DNA of 64,000 nucleotides from Saprospiraceae bacterium (GCA_016716335.1 JADJWN010000008.1:124001-188000), one strand, 5' to 3'; positions 11,550 to 22,870 are shown, numbered from the stretch's first letter. The notes: generated by a model not told the origin, from the letters alone. Program-made: numbers and translations.

Positions 11550-14500
11550 TTACAGTCCCTGTTTTCTGGCTTTTTTGCTCTCTCTGATATGCAGGGCTTT
11601 ATGATAGATAATGGGGAACACCAGTAAGGTAAAAACCGTCGCAGTGACCAATCCACCTATAATGACAATGGCTAAAGGTTTTTGGCTTTCTGAGCCGATA
11701 CCTGTGCTTATTGCGGCAGGAAAAAGTCCGATGGCAGCCATCATGGCTGTCATGACTACAGGCCTTGTTCTGACCTCCACGGCCCTGATGATAGCTTCAG
11801 TAATATTACCCAGCAAAATGGTCTGTTTGTGAAATTCTGAAATCAGTATCACACCATTCTGTACACAGATACCAAATAGAGCTATAAAGCCCACTCCGGC
11901 AGAGATACCGAAGTTGATACCCGTGAGATGTAAAGCCAGTATGCCTCCTATCAGTGCAAAGGGCACATTGATCAGTACATATCCGGCATCTTTGGCATTG
12001 TTGAACATTATGAAGAGCAGTACGAATATCATGACAAGGCTCACCGGTACTACCTGCGATAGTCTTTTGGTCGCTCTGACCTGATTTTCGAATTCTCCGG
12101 TCCATCCAATGCGGTAGCCTTCGGGTAATCTGATGTTTTTGTTTACATTTCTCTGTGCTTCAGCGATGGTGCTGCCGAGATCCCGCTCCCGCACCGAAAA
12201 TTTGACACCTATGAATCTTTTGGTGTTGTCTCTGTAAATGAAGGCAGGTCCGGTCACCTGTCTGATAGTAGCAACCTCTTTAAGAGGTATTCTGTTTCCC
12301 GTGATGGTAGGTATCATCAACATAAGGATATCCTCCTCGTTTTTGCGGTATTCTTTATCATACCGTATCCTGATATCAAACTTTCTCTCGCCTTCATATT
12401 TCTGAGTTGCCGTCTTGCCACCTATGGCCATTTCGATTACAGCCTGTGCCTCCGCTTTGGTGATGCCATAGATTGCCATTTTCTCCTCGTCCAGCATAAT
12501 GCTGATTTCCGGCTGTCCTATATTCCGCAATATGCCCACATCTTTGATGCCCGGCACATCCTTGATCTGTTCTATCACCTGATTGGCAAATTCGTCTAAT
12601 TTATCCAGATCATCCCCGTAGATCTTTACAGCATTGGAAGCATTCATACCGGCTACTGCCTCGGCCACATTGTCTATGATAGGCTGTGAATAATTGTAGT
12701 TGATCCCCTGATATTTTTAGTTTTTTATCCATCTCTTCCACCAGTCCATCCAATGAAATTTTTCTGTCCCATTCCTCCTTAGGTTTGAGATTGACCTGCA
12801 TCTGCACATAATAAAAACCGCTGGGATCCGTACCGTCATTGCTTCTTCCGGTTTGCGACAGCACTCCATTCACTTCCGGGAAACTCATCAGCTCCTTTCT
12901 CAATACACTTACCATTTCCACTGTTTTGGGCAACGAGTAGCTCATCGGCATCTTGGCTTCGACCCATAATGCTCCTTCATTCAATTGCGGCAGGAATTCT
13001 GTTCCCATCCATCTGGTAGAAAATAATGTCACAGCAAAAGAGGTCACGGCAATAAACAGCGTCAGCCTTTTTCTGGCATAGGTCCAGGCAAATGCTTTCG
13101 ATACACTTCTGTTGACAAAGCGGGTAAAAAAGTTGTCTTTTTCCCTTACGTTTTTATTGAGCAGCATAGAGCTCAGCACCGGTACCAGCGTAAGTGTAAA
13201 AATCAATGCTCCGAGCAGGGCAAATCCCAGCGTCCAGGCCAATGGAGCAAACATCTTACCTTCCACTTTTTCAAATGAAAATATAGGTAATAATGCAGAG
13301 ATGATGATCAGTTTTGAAAAAAATATGGCTTTACCCATCTGCAGCCCTGTGGTCTTGATCAGTCCCATTTTTGCCAGACGATTAAATCTGTCCATGCCGA
13401 TTTTATGGGCTTTATGGTCTAATGTCACAAATATGCCTTCCACCATGACCACCGCTCCGTCAATGATTATCCCAAAGTCTATAGCACCGAGGGAAAGCAG
13501 ATTGGCACTCATGCCCCGGAGATGCAGCATCAACAGGGCAAACAGCAAAGACAGAGGTATCACCACTGCAACAATCAAGGTCGTACGCCAGTCAGCCATG
13601 AAAATAAACACTATGACTGTGACCAGTATTATTCCTTCTGCAAGATTGTGCATCACGGTTTTGGTACAATAGTTCATCAGATTGTCCCTATCGTAGAAGG
13701 TTTCCATTTTTACATCTGAAGGTAAAATGGAGTTGTTCAGTTCACTGATTTTTTCTTTAACTCTTGCAAGCACTTCCCCCGGATTTTCTCCTTTTCGCAT
13801 GACTATGATACCCTCTACGACATCATCATTATCATTCAGCCCTACCTGACCTACTCTCGGGGCACTTGCCTCCTGTACAGTGGCCACATCCTTTACCAGC
13901 AGTGGATTGCCGTTGAATATGTCCACAATCGTATTTTCGATGTCCTTTCTGCTGTCTAACAGCCCTATACCCCTAACGACATAAGCCTGACCATTTTTTT
14001 CAATTACATCTCCGCCTACATTCAGATTGGATTTACTGACTGCTTCATACAATTCCAGCGGAGTAAGGTCATACAGCTGCAGTTTGAGTGGATCTACAGA
14101 AATCTCATATATTTTCTCCTGCCCGCCAAATGCCACGACGTCTGCCACTCCGGGTACCCTTCTCAGTTCGCGGTCAATGGTCCAGTTTTGAATGGTCAGC
14201 AGATCCCGTGTGTCCCTCTCATCGCTTTTAAGTACATAACGGAATATTTCTCCGGTAGGTCCATAGGGTGGCTGCACATCTGCATCCACACCTTCAGGCA
14301 ATACCACATTTTGCAGCTGATTATTGACTTGCTGGCGTGCAAAAAAATCCTCCACATCATCCTCGAAAATAATTTTAATCACCGACAATCCGAACATGGT
14401 AATACTGCGCACATTGGTTTTCCGCTGTACACTGTTCATGGCTATTTCTATGGGTGTAGTTACAAATCGCTCCACCTCTTCCGCACTTCTTCCGTTCCAT

Positions 14501-14664
14501 TCAGACACAATGATTATCTGTGTATTGGTCACATCCGGAAATGCTTCGATAGGAATTTTAATAAAACTGACCACCCCGGCTATTACCAGCAAACCCACCC
14601 AGAAAAATGTGAAAAATTTATTCTTGAGCGAAAAGGCTATGATATTTTTAATGAAATTATTCAT
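11550..14664 (-). CDS. czcA: Heavy-metal efflux RND pump, CusA/CzcA family (one frame break)
   Basis: Frames 14664-12610 and 12668-11550 are the N- and C-terminal parts of one ~1,037-residue inner-membrane proton/metal antiporter, the usual length for the family. Removing one base from the T5 run at 12714-12718 joins them as ...KLKYQGINYNYSQPIIDN. Features: a first transmembrane helix at residues 14-34, the porter domain, the proton-relay helix motif DFGIIIDGAVVMVE near residue 393, and RND helices near the C-terminus (GFIALFGICVQNGVILISEF). It exports Cu/Ag or Zn/Co/Cd together with the fusion protein and TolC-like channel encoded just upstream. Metal specificity cannot be read with confidence. 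The break is probably a homopolymer error, since both halves are otherwise intact. Confidence 0.92.
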
Positions 14665-14817
14665 CTTTTATTTTGAATTTAGTAAAACTGAAATTCGGAA
14701 AGCCATCAGGTGATATCCACTTTTTTCCAATGGATTTCATTCAGGTGCGACATGATATTTTCAAATCGATAATATCTCTGTCAACTTAAACACCTCCCTA
14801 TCATCTCCGGAATATGC

Positions 14818-15993
14818 TCAATCATTTAAAGCATCATAGATCAGGAGGCCATTCTCTGAGATTACAGTTTCTCCTTCCTGCAACCCTGATTTAATGTAGG
14901 TAATATTTCCCAGCTGCCGGTACACTTCAACCCGACGGGTGTCTATATTTTTTTTATCTTTAAATACCATCACCCAGAATTTACTTTTGTCAAAAATCAC
15001 GGAGGTAGAAGGAATGGCAATCAGCGAGTCTTTTTCTGAATAACTGACAGATACGGTGCAATTCATTTCAGGTTTAAGTTTCAGGTCAGCATTGGGAATT
15101 TTAATGCGTACCTTCATAGACTTGGTATCCGGGTCTATCGCATTGAATATTTTATCAATCTTACCCCTGAAGTGATAATCGGGAAATGCAAGAGTATTGA
15201 CTGTGGCATCATATCCGACCTGTATTCTAGCGATGTCACTTTCGTTAACATTGGCCAATGCCCAAACTTCGTTGATATCGGCTATCGAAAATACCGGATC
15301 AGCATTGTCAGGACGGATCTGCTCATTCTGATTGATTTTTTTAGCCACCACAAATCCGCTGATCGGTGCAGTGACATTAAACATGGATCCTCCTTTCAGA
15401 CTGTAAATGCTGTAAATTTCATTGATGCGGGCCAGCTCTGCTTTGGCTTTTTCAAGTTCTTTTTCGGCAGCGGTGACATCTTTTTCGGAGTTCAGTTTTC
15501 CGGCAAAAAGATCCCTGGCCACCTGAAGGTTTTTTTCTGCTACGGCCACATCATTGATGGCATCCAGCTTTTCCTTCTGGAATGAAGCTACCTCGCTGCT
15601 CTGAATACTGGCCAGAATCTGTCCCTGACGTACATAGTCTCCCAGTTCTACATTAATGGACTTTACGATACCACTGACGATGGGATAGACCTGAGCCATT
15701 TTGTTGTTGTCGGCAGTAATCTTTCCAAATAAGCGGATTTCATTTTTTACAATCTCTTTTTTAGCCTCATAAAATGCACATTTTGACATCATGGTGTCGC
15801 TCATGGAGAATACGGTTGCCGACTCTTCCAGCTGCTTCTCTGAACAAGCAGCCATTGCCCAGATAACAAGAATTGCCGCTGATATTTTCAGATCTGGCAG
15901 CCAACCGGAGGAGATCCGCACTTTGCTTTGGTGGTCGATTACTCTTTGTCCTTTGATCATAAGATTAGTTTTTATTTGGGAGTTAATGGTCAT
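14818..15993 (-). CDS. czcB: RND efflux membrane fusion protein, CusB/CzcB type lipoprotein
   Basis: This 391-residue periplasmic adaptor has a hydrophobic segment ending in a lipobox-like AMAAC at about residues 46-50. A barrel-sandwich half motif (VYPIVSGIVKSINVELGDYVRQGQ) is followed by a coiled-coil hairpin (residues about 135-190), the second sandwich half (TAPISGFVVAKK) and a beta-barrel/membrane-proximal domain. It bridges the RND pump and the outer-membrane channel. It lies 33 bp after the TolC-like gene and 153 bp before the pump on the same strand, so the three are probably cotranscribed. The long polar leader before the hydrophobic segment makes the exact start uncertain. Confidence 0.9.
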   Translation of the reverse strand: MTINSQIKTNLMIKGQRVIDHQSKVRISSGWLPDLKISAAILVIWAMAACSEKQLEESATVFSMSDTMMSKCAFYEAKKEIVKNEIRLFGKITADNNKMAQVYPIVSGIVKSINVELGDYVRQGQILASIQSSEVASFQKEKLDAINDVAVAEKNLQVARDLFAGKLNSEKDVTAAEKELEKAKAELARINEIYSIYSLKGGSMFNVTAPISGFVVAKKINQNEQIRPDNADPVFSIADINEVWALANVNESDIARIQVGYDATVNTLAFPDYHFRGKIDKIFNAIDPDTKSMKVRIKIPNADLKLKPEMNCTVSVSYSEKDSLIAIPSTSVIFDKSKFWVMVFKDKKNIDTRRVEVYRQLGNITYIKSGLQEGETVISENGLLIYDALND

Positions 15994-16026
15994 TCTGATT
16001 TTTTGAATTTCGTTTTTTTGGCATTA

Positions 16027-17286
16027 TCAGAATATGTCTTTTCCAATCAACAGATTGAGTTGCTCGCCGGAAACCACGAGCTGTGTTTTAATCCTGGCAA
16101 GCTCCGTCATCACTTCATTGTAGGCTTCAAAAAAGTCTATGAACTCCACAATGGACACATTTTGCTTTTGAAAATTATCGGTCATACCTCTTACGGTAAT
16201 CTCAAAATCCTGATTATACAGCGAGGTGGCCTTAAGGTATTCGGAGACGGTCTGGGTATAAAAAGCATAATTATTCTGGATGCTGCTCATGATTTCATTC
16301 TGCAGCGCTTGCAGATTGTATTCTGTCTGCCTGATTTTAAATTCCGAGGATTTGATGTTTCCCTGATTTTTGTTCCATAACGGAATAGCTACAGAGAGAC
16401 CGGTATTAATCTGATTATTGAAAGCTCCGCCCCTCTGATCATAGGAAGCAAATACATTAATATCAGGTATAGCCAGTTTTTTCTGATAATCCAGATATTG
16501 TTCGGCCAGTAACTTGTCCTGGCGGATAATCATAAGCTCGGGCCTGCTGTTCAATGCCTCATTTTTCAGATCTTCCGGATCCACCAGCCTGATATATTTT
16601 TCGATTTCCTGTTCGGAAAATTGAAATTCCACCAGGGCATTGGTCTGGAGCAGGGTCTGCAGTCCGGATTGCGTTTCGTAGTATCGCTGCAGGAGCTCGG
16701 CTCTGTCATTATTGAGCTTGAGGTATGCTCCCTTGAGCCTCACGACATCTTTCAGCGGTATATTTCCTTTATCTGCCTGTATCTGATAAGCATTGAGCAA
16801 AGTATCCAGGAGCGCAAGCTGTGTATTGTATCGGGCAAGCAGCAACTGCTGCTGACCCAAAGAAAACAAATCGCTGTGCAGCCGGTAGCGGAGCTGCCTG
16901 ATCAGCAGTTGAAACTCCAGCTCAGCAATACGGCTGTGGGTTTTGGCCATTTCAATTTCCGATTTCCGTTTTCCGCCGAGTATGATGAGCTGCTCGATCT
17001 GAAAGACCTTTTGACCTGTGCCTCCCAGATGCAGCAGCCTTCTGTTTTCAGGGTCATAGGCATTAATATCTGCCGTAAATACCGGATTGGGGTACAATCC
17101 TGCCTGGATAATCTGAGCTTTCTGTGCTTCTACATTCATAGATGCAGCAAGCAGATAGTAATTGTGGGATAAAAAGAGGCTGTCTGCCTGACGGAGTGTC
17201 AGTCTTAAAGTATCCTGAGCTGCTGCCGTAAGAAAAAATACTGTCAAAAGAACGAGGGTGATACTCACCGGTTTTATCAAACTCAT
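16027..17286 (-). CDS. czcC: TolC/CusC-like outer-membrane efflux channel
   Basis: This is a 419-residue outer-membrane efflux protein with a signal peptide (cut after about residue 23, TAAAQ) and two copies of the long alpha-helical/beta-strand OEP repeat. The helices are rich in Gln/Leu/Glu (RIAELEFQLLIRQLRYRLHSDL). A PNPVF segment follows the first helix pair, as is common in CzcC-type proteins. It forms the exit duct of the metal efflux complex. It is followed by the fusion protein and pump genes and preceded by the two-component system, so the locus is a regulator-channel-adaptor-pump operon. Confidence 0.9.
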   Translation of the reverse strand: MSLIKPVSITLVLLTVFFLTAAAQDTLRLTLRQADSLFLSHNYYLLAASMNVEAQKAQIIQAGLYPNPVFTADINAYDPENRRLLHLGGTGQKVFQIEQLIILGGKRKSEIEMAKTHSRIAELEFQLLIRQLRYRLHSDLFSLGQQQLLLARYNTQLALLDTLLNAYQIQADKGNIPLKDVVRLKGAYLKLNNDRAELLQRYYETQSGLQTLLQTNALVEFQFSEQEIEKYIRLVDPEDLKNEALNSRPELMIIRQDKLLAEQYLDYQKKLAIPDINVFASYDQRGGAFNNQINTGLSVAIPLWNKNQGNIKSSEFKIRQTEYNLQALQNEIMSSIQNNYAFYTQTVSEYLKATSLYNQDFEITVRGMTDNFQKQNVSIVEFIDFFEAYNEVMTELARIKTQLVVSGEQLNLLIGKDIF

Positions 17287-17359
17287 ATTGCCATCATCAC
17301 TTAAATGAAGTACAAAAGTGAATCTAACAAACTTAAAATGAGCTTAAAACAGATAAAAT

Positions 17360-18719
17360 TTAGCTTAATGGAAAGCTTGTTTTGAAAATATTGTTTTCTT
17401 CATGCGTATAGGTGTAAGCGATGTGACCGCCGTGTATGCCCAGGATTTTTTGGACAAAAACCAGTCGAGCCCGAATCCCCGCTTGCCCTGACTGTTTCTG
17501 CCCCTGAAAAAATGTTGAAACAGATATTGCTGTTCTTCACTCCCTATTCCTGCGCCATGATTAATAAATGTTACCACAAGCTCCGCACCGTCGGATGATA
17601 ATGTGATTTTGGCTTTACCATCATCGCTGTATTGGATACAATTGACCATCAAATTGGTGACAGCGGACCTGATAAGTCCCTGATTTGCATCTATAAACAA
17701 ATGTTTTTCGTCTTCGATATTGGAGTATTCTATCAAAAATTGAAAATCAGGGTAAATATTTTTCAGTTCATCAGCTACATCAAAAATTAATTCATCCAGC
17801 CTGACTTTTTCCTTTTGCAATTCATTTCCGGATTCAGCTTTGGAGATTTCGAGCAGGGCATTGATGATTTCGCTGAGATTTTTGGTATCTTCTTTCTGAT
17901 TTTGGATGAGCGCTTTAAGTTTTTCTGGATTTTTTTCATTTTCTATCCGCTCAAAATTGGATACCAATATTGAAATCGGGGTCTTAAGCTCGTGGGAAAT
18001 ATGGTGAATGGCATGTTTCTGAAAGGCAAATACCTCGTTCATGCGTTTCATCAGCTTGTTGAATTGTCCTGCAAGTACGGCGATTTCATTTTTACTGTCC
18101 TCAAACTCAAGCGGGGAGAACTCGGAATCAAAATTATAACTGCTGATTTTTTGGGTGACGGTCTCCAAAGGCTGAGTGATTTTTTTGGATAATAAATAGG
18201 AAATAATTATCACAGCCAGTGATATCAGGAGGAATGAGGTGAGCAAAACCAGTTTCAGGTAATTGAGCTTTGAGTATCCGAATTTGTCATAGGCTTTGCT
18301 TATGCCATAGTAGCTGTTTCCTTCATTTTCAAAATACAGGCCTACTACATCATACAATTCGTCTTTACTTTCAAACCATTCATTCTGGGGCGACAGACGG
18401 TCAAGAATCATTTTTGAATATTGCACCTTAGTGTCATCAATGCTGGAATAAATAAGCTTTTTATTATGATCAAAAATCAACAGTTTTTCATTGTAAAGGT
18501 CATGAATCGTAAGCCGGTCTATGGCCTCTGTCAGTTCCTTGTCGGCTTTTTCTATTTCGCTCAGAAAAAACAGAGTGGATTTGATTTTTCTTTTTGCCTT
18601 TGCTGGAATTCCTCCTCCCGATATTGGGAAAACAGGGTATAAATAAAGAAAAATGCAATACCCGCCATCACTATCGTGGTGAATGAAAAATAAAGTAATA
18701 TTTTTTTTCTGATTCCCAA
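17360..18719 (-). CDS. Sensor histidine kinase of the metal-efflux two-component system (two frame breaks)
   Basis: A ~450-residue membrane kinase: first transmembrane helix (YFSFTTIVMAGIAFFFIYTL), periplasmic sensor, second helix (LVLLTSFLLISLAVIIISYL), HAMP, a HisKA box with the phospho-accepting His in HHISHELKTP, an N box (NLMVNCIQYS) and an ATP lid. Two single-base losses interrupt it: one A in the run at 18585-18589 (restores QKEKIKSTLFFLSE) and one base near 17465 (restores GFGLGLVFVQKILGIHGGH, ending at 17360). No ATG fits the first helix; a TTG at 18719 is the best start, but an A8 run at 18701-18708 could hide another indel. It lies 88 bp after the response regulator and is expected to sense periplasmic metal. 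Confidence 0.85.
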
Positions 18720-18807
18720 TTTAAAAAATATCCAAAGCTGACTGCAATAATTATTTAATTAATTTTGGAAATAATTTTCGGATTTCTTTTCATATTTCGA
18801 CGCCGTA

Positions 18808-19488
18808 TTATCCTTCCTCGCTGAAATAATATCCATATCCCACCCTCGTTTTAATGCTGTTTTTGCCAAATGGTTTATCTATCTTATTGCGCAGGAAATT
18901 GATATATACCTCAATTGTATTGGTATTTGCATCAAAATTGCTCCCCCAGATTTCTTTGATGAGGTCTGTTTTGGACACCAGTTCTCCCCCGTTTTCCATC
19001 AATTTTACCAGTATCTGAAATTCCCTTGGTGTCAGCACGATTTCCTTTCCTTGTCGGGTTACTTTTTTAGAGCTGTAATTTACACTGATATCATCAATGG
19101 TAAGGCTTTCTTTTTTATTTTCCGTTAGGGTGTTTCTTCTGATCAGTGCCTGAATTCTTAGGAGAAGTTCCCGCATATAAAAGGGCTTGGTGAGGTAATC
19201 ATCTGCACCGCAGTGATAACCCTGCACTTTATCCTCCAGCTCTCCGAATGCAGTAAGCATGAGTACAGGGGTATTCCGGTTGTGGTTGCGGAATTCTTTA
19301 CACAGATCAAACCCGTTTTTGCCCGGCAGATTTACATCCATAATGATGCAGTCAAAGCTGTCTTTTTTCAGTATTCTTTCAGCAAGGGCACCATCATATA
19401 CCGACAATACATTGTAATGCTCCGATTTGAGTGCCTCACTGATATTCTGATTCAGCGTCTTATCATCTTCAATGAGCAGGATATTCAT
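18808..19488 (-). CDS. OmpR/CusR-family response regulator
   Basis: This 226-residue regulator has a receiver domain with the acidic pair at residues 8-9, phosphorylation site Asp51 (IIMDVNLPG) and Lys100 (YLTKPF). A C-terminal winged-helix DNA-binding domain follows (LTPREFQILVKLMENGG ... TNTIEVYINFLRNKI ... TRVGYGYYF). It is the first gene of the metal-efflux locus and most likely activates it when phosphorylated by the kinase downstream. The target box is not identified. Confidence 0.93.
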   Translation of the reverse strand: MNILLIEDDKTLNQNISEALKSEHYNVLSVYDGALAERILKKDSFDCIIMDVNLPGKNGFDLCKEFRNHNRNTPVLMLTAFGELEDKVQGYHCGADDYLTKPFYMRELLLRIQALIRRNTLTENKKESLTIDDISVNYSSKKVTRQGKEIVLTPREFQILVKLMENGGELVSKTDLIKEIWGSNFDANTNTIEVYINFLRNKIDKPFGKNSIKTRVGYGYYFSEEG

Positions 19489-19801
19489 GTAGGTGTTGTG
19501 ATAATTTCATGACAAAGTAACGCATGATTAACTTGTTTTCGTGAGTTTTTGGTCATAAAACAATTATTATCCGTTTGTTGATCGTCAGAAGGTAGTAGAG
19601 GTTGACGATTTTTACCTGTATTTTTTTAACCCGGATTAAGCATCAATACCACAGGATGAAGGTTGAAATGGCAATATAATAATCCATACTTTTGTGAATG
19701 AGTCTTGTTTGCTCAATAAATTGAATGAATATAAGTGCGCACAGTAATTTATCTGGCAGACAGTTACGGCCAGAATAGATTTTCCTTTCCAAAATCCCTG
19801 T
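19489..19801. other. Intergenic region between the response regulator and the antiporter
   Basis: There is no gene here. It should contain the promoter of the metal-efflux locus; TTACTTTG on the minus strand just upstream of the regulator (19519-19512) is one base off the -7 consensus. A perfect TACTTTTG near 19685 points right, with no gene after it. No terminator hairpin was recognised. Confidence 0.5.
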
Positions 19802-21268
19802 TCAGCCCATTTTATACAGACTTGTTTTTACCTGTTCAAAATCCTCCTGATTGTCCGCTATCACCATCAGCACGTCATCTGCCAGTATGGTGGTAGAACC
19901 TCCGGGTCGTATATAGCTGCCTCCTCTCCGGATCATTACTATAAAAGCAGAATCCGGGAAATGAAGGTCCACAATCCTCCTGCCTGCTGCATACATACCG
20001 GGTTGAATTTCAAATTCCTGCAGGGAAGATTTGGGTATATCCAGTATCAGTTTATCTGTCTCAGATAAAGTTTTGTTCTCATCCTGCTCCACTACTTTCA
20101 GCCATTTGGCTACCATGGGCAGGGTTGTGCCTTGGAGCAGGATGGAAGTCACGGATATAAAAAATACGATATTGAAAATCATGTCTGCCTGCACTATCCC
20201 TGCCAGCAGAGGGTAGGTGGCAAAAACTATAGGTACAGCGCCTCTCAGCCCGACCCATGAAATGTAAAGCCTGGGTTTGAGTCCCATCTTTACAAACATA
20301 AGACTCAAAAAAACACCCACAGGCCTGGCAAAAAATATGAGAAACAGCGAAATCATCATCCCTACTCCAATATAGGGCACTATCCTTGAAGGAAACACCA
20401 AAAGACCCAAAGTGAGGAAGAGTACTATCTGCATGAGCCACGCCAGCCCATCGTACATTTTAAGGATGGTCTTTTTATGAATCAGGTCTGCATTGCCCAG
20501 ATACACTGCGCAGATATAAATAGCCAGAAATCCGTTGCCTCCCATGAAATCCGTTGCCGAAAAAGTAATAAACATCAGTGCGATGCTCAATACAGGATAC
20601 AATCCCTCAAAGTCCAGGGAGATATGGTTGATGGTAAATTTGCTCAGCTTGCCAAAAACAAAACCGGCCATGGCACCCAGCGCCATCTGTTGGACAAAAA
20701 GTGGAAAAATGGTCAGCACGTCCTGATCCCGATACATTACAAGATTCAGAAATGCGATGGTCAGCACATATGCCATAGGATCATTGCTGCCGCTCTCGAG
20801 CTCAAGGGTAGGTCTGATATTGGATTTTAAAGAAAGACTTTTAGACCGTAAAATAGAAAAAACCGCTGCCGCATCCGTAGATGATACTATGGAGCCGAGC
20901 AGCAGGCTTTCGTAAATGGTAAAATCAGTCACATACCACACGAACAGTCCCAGTGACACAGCTGTGAGCAATACCCCCAGAGTCGAAAGCAGTATGCCTT
21001 CTTTGAGAATGGGTTGCACGGATTTCCAGTTTGTATCCAGACCCCCTGAAAACAGGATGAAATTCAGAGAAACTATTCCGATAAATTGTGCAATTTTGGG
21101 ATTGTCGAAGTGAATACCGCCGATGCCCTCAGATCCCGCAAGCATTCCTATGGTCAGAAACAACAATAATGTAGGTACACCGAATCTGTAGGAAGTCTTG
21201 CCCGCCACGATACTGATCAGCAGCAGGATCGACCCTACCAAAAGGATATTTTCAATGGTGACATTCAT
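19802..21268 (-). CDS. Cation/proton antiporter, CPA1 family with C-terminal TrkA-C domain (NhaP2/CvrA-like)
   Basis: A 488-residue inner-membrane protein with about 12 transmembrane helices, the typical FSGGLDTNW segment near residue 75 and the ion-binding helix ESGSNDPMAYVLT near residue 160. The last ~80 residues (LQEFEIQPGMYAAGRRIVDLHFP...) form a soluble TrkA-C-like regulatory domain. The architecture matches the K+/H+ antiporter NhaP2/CvrA. It is the last gene of a minus-strand cluster with a TRIC-like channel, a dioxygenase and a pirin. Na+ versus K+ selectivity cannot be decided from sequence alone. Confidence 0.92.
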   Translation of the reverse strand: MNVTIENILLVGSILLLISIVAGKTSYRFGVPTLLLFLTIGMLAGSEGIGGIHFDNPKIAQFIGIVSLNFILFSGGLDTNWKSVQPILKEGILLSTLGVLLTAVSLGLFVWYVTDFTIYESLLLGSIVSSTDAAAVFSILRSKSLSLKSNIRPTLELESGSNDPMAYVLTIAFLNLVMYRDQDVLTIFPLFVQQMALGAMAGFVFGKLSKFTINHISLDFEGLYPVLSIALMFITFSATDFMGGNGFLAIYICAVYLGNADLIHKKTILKMYDGLAWLMQIVLFLTLGLLVFPSRIVPYIGVGMMISLFLIFFARPVGVFLSLMFVKMGLKPRLYISWVGLRGAVPIVFATYPLLAGIVQADMIFNIVFFISVTSILLQGTTLPMVAKWLKVVEQDENKTLSETDKLILDIPKSSLQEFEIQPGMYAAGRRIVDLHFPDSAFIVMIRRGGSYIRPGGSTTILADDVLMVIADNQEDFEQVKTSLYKMG

Positions 21269-21323
21269 CTGCTCGCCATTTGATTCTGAGTAATGTGTAT
21301 GGTAAAATCATTCATAGCCGGGA

Positions 21324-21947
21324 CTAAACTTTCTTCTTAATAGGTTCAAGTACCGGTAAATGCAATTTATACCTTACTGCCATTATCCGGATAACTATTA
21401 CCGTGACAGCAGCAATCACCTCTGTAATACCTGTAGGAAATTTCAGAAGACTGCAGGTAAAATACATGATACCTCCGGCCACACAGGCAAGGGCATAAAT
21501 ATCCCTTCTCAACAGCAGGGGGACTTCATTGAGCAATATATCACGGACCACACCACCCACAGACCCGGTGACTGCACCCATGACGATACAGGCCCACATA
21601 GGTAGTCCTGAAGCCATACTTTTGGTGATTCCCACCACTGTAAATAATCCGAGTCCCAGAGTATCAAATAAAAAAAGAGTACTGCCTAATCTGAAAAGTT
21701 TTTCTTTAAATATCAGCGTGGTCAATAAAGCGATACCTGTAGTCAGAAAGTATTTTCCGTCCGATATCCAGAAGGGAGTCACCCCGAGCAAAAGATCCCG
21801 GAGTGTACCTCCGCCTATTGCGGTAACCAATCCTACAATGTATGCCCCGAACCAATCCATCTGCTTACCCGAGGCCATTCTGATGCCACTCACTGCAAAT
21901 GCAAAAGTGCCCGTAAAATCCAGCAGGGTAGTGATGCTTATCTCCAT
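21324..21947 (-). CDS. TRIC-type cation channel family membrane protein (UPF0126/YicG-like)
   Basis: A 207-residue polytopic protein with two similar three-helix units. Each carries a glycine-rich GGGTLRDLLLG-type motif (GGGTLRDLLLGVTPFW near residue 45, and GGVVRDILLNEVPLLL near residue 130), which defines the prokaryotic TRIC/UPF0126 family of monovalent cation channels. It lies 55 bp upstream of the antiporter and 24 bp after the dioxygenase, so cotranscription with an ion-homeostasis role is plausible. Confidence 0.92.
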   Translation of the reverse strand: MEISITTLLDFTGTFAFAVSGIRMASGKQMDWFGAYIVGLVTAIGGGTLRDLLLGVTPFWISDGKYFLTTGIALLTTLIFKEKLFRLGSTLFLFDTLGLGLFTVVGITKSMASGLPMWACIVMGAVTGSVGGVVRDILLNEVPLLLRRDIYALACVAGGIMYFTCSLLKFPTGITEVIAAVTVIVIRIMAVRYKLHLPVLEPIKKKV

Positions 21948-21971
21948 ATCACTTATTATACCTTGGTGTCT

Positions 21972-22868
21972 TTAACCGATTTTTACAGACGTCATGGTCA
22001 ATGAACCACCCACGGCTTTATCGTTGAAAAATTCAATCTGTTCATCTTTCTCCTGAAGCGCCAGTACATACAGCAAGGGCAGAAAATGCTCCGGTGTAGG
22101 TATGGCAAGATCAAAAGCTCTGCCCTGACTTCGATACCGGATGAGAGGAGAATGATTGCTTTCGCGTATATATTGTTTCATAAGCCAATCAGCCTCCTTT
22201 GCCCACTCAAAGCCAAAATTATCCTGTTGCATTCTATCCCAGGCAATCATCCTGAGATTATGGACCATATTTCCACTGCCTATGATCAGGATTCCTTTAT
22301 TTCTCAACGCCTGGATTTCAGTGGCGAGTTCGTAGTGATATTCCGGGGGCTGATTGCGGTCGAGACTCATTTGTATGACGGGAATATTGGCCTCGGGATA
22401 TAAATGTTTGATCACGCTCCATGCTCCGTGATCCAGTCCCCAGCTTTCATCCAGTCCGACCCGGGTCTTTTGGATGAGAGATTGTGTTTCCAGGGCAAGT
22501 GCAGGACTACCGGGTGCCGGGTATTGTACTTCATACAATGCTCGGGGGAAACCCCCAAAATCATGGATGGTCTCAGGGTATGGCATGGCAGTGACATAGG
22601 TGCCCCGGGTCTCCCAGTGAGCAGAGATACACAGTATGGCCTGGGGCTTGGGGATTTTCTGTGCTATATTTCTGAATCCCTGTACAAACTGGTTTTCTTC
22701 GATGGCATTCATAGGGCTGCCATGCCCCAGAAACAAAACCGGCATTCTGGGTGTATCTTCAAATGAAGGGACCACTTTGGCCAAAGTACTTAATTTCATG
22801 GTTTTTGAAGGGATTAAGCCTGCAGTCATAAGTGGCAGCATTGATTTTATAAAAGTATTCCTGTCCAT
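21972..22868 (-). CDS. ygiD: DODA-type extradiol aromatic ring-opening dioxygenase (YgiD-like)
   Basis: A 298-residue class III extradiol dioxygenase. Metal ligands of the YgiD group are visible: His in LGHGSPMNAI (near residue 49), His in SAHWETRG (near residue 84) and His in GSGNMVHNLR (near residue 204). A conserved GLDHGAW is also present. The first ~25 residues look like a twin-helix or weak signal leader that most relatives lack. Known relatives open the ring of DOPA at the 4,5 position in vitro; the physiological substrate is usually unknown. It is separated from the pirin gene by 2 bp, so the two are very likely translated from one message. Confidence 0.92.
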   Translation of the reverse strand: MDRNTFIKSMLPLMTAGLIPSKTMKLSTLAKVVPSFEDTPRMPVLFLGHGSPMNAIEENQFVQGFRNIAQKIPKPQAILCISAHWETRGTYVTAMPYPETIHDFGGFPRALYEVQYPAPGSPALALETQSLIQKTRVGLDESWGLDHGAWSVIKHLYPEANIPVIQMSLDRNQPPEYHYELATEIQALRNKGILIIGSGNMVHNLRMIAWDRMQQDNFGFEWAKEADWLMKQYIRESNHSPLIRYRSQGRAFDLAIPTPEHFLPLLYVLALQEKDEQIEFFNDKAVGGSLTMTSVKIG

Positions 22869-22870
22869 TT

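Noticed and set aside
19684..19692. Perfect TAnnTTTG promoter element pointing right with a TTG about 21 bases upstream
   Set aside because: No plus-strand gene or recognisable RNA follows; probably chance in AT-rich DNA.
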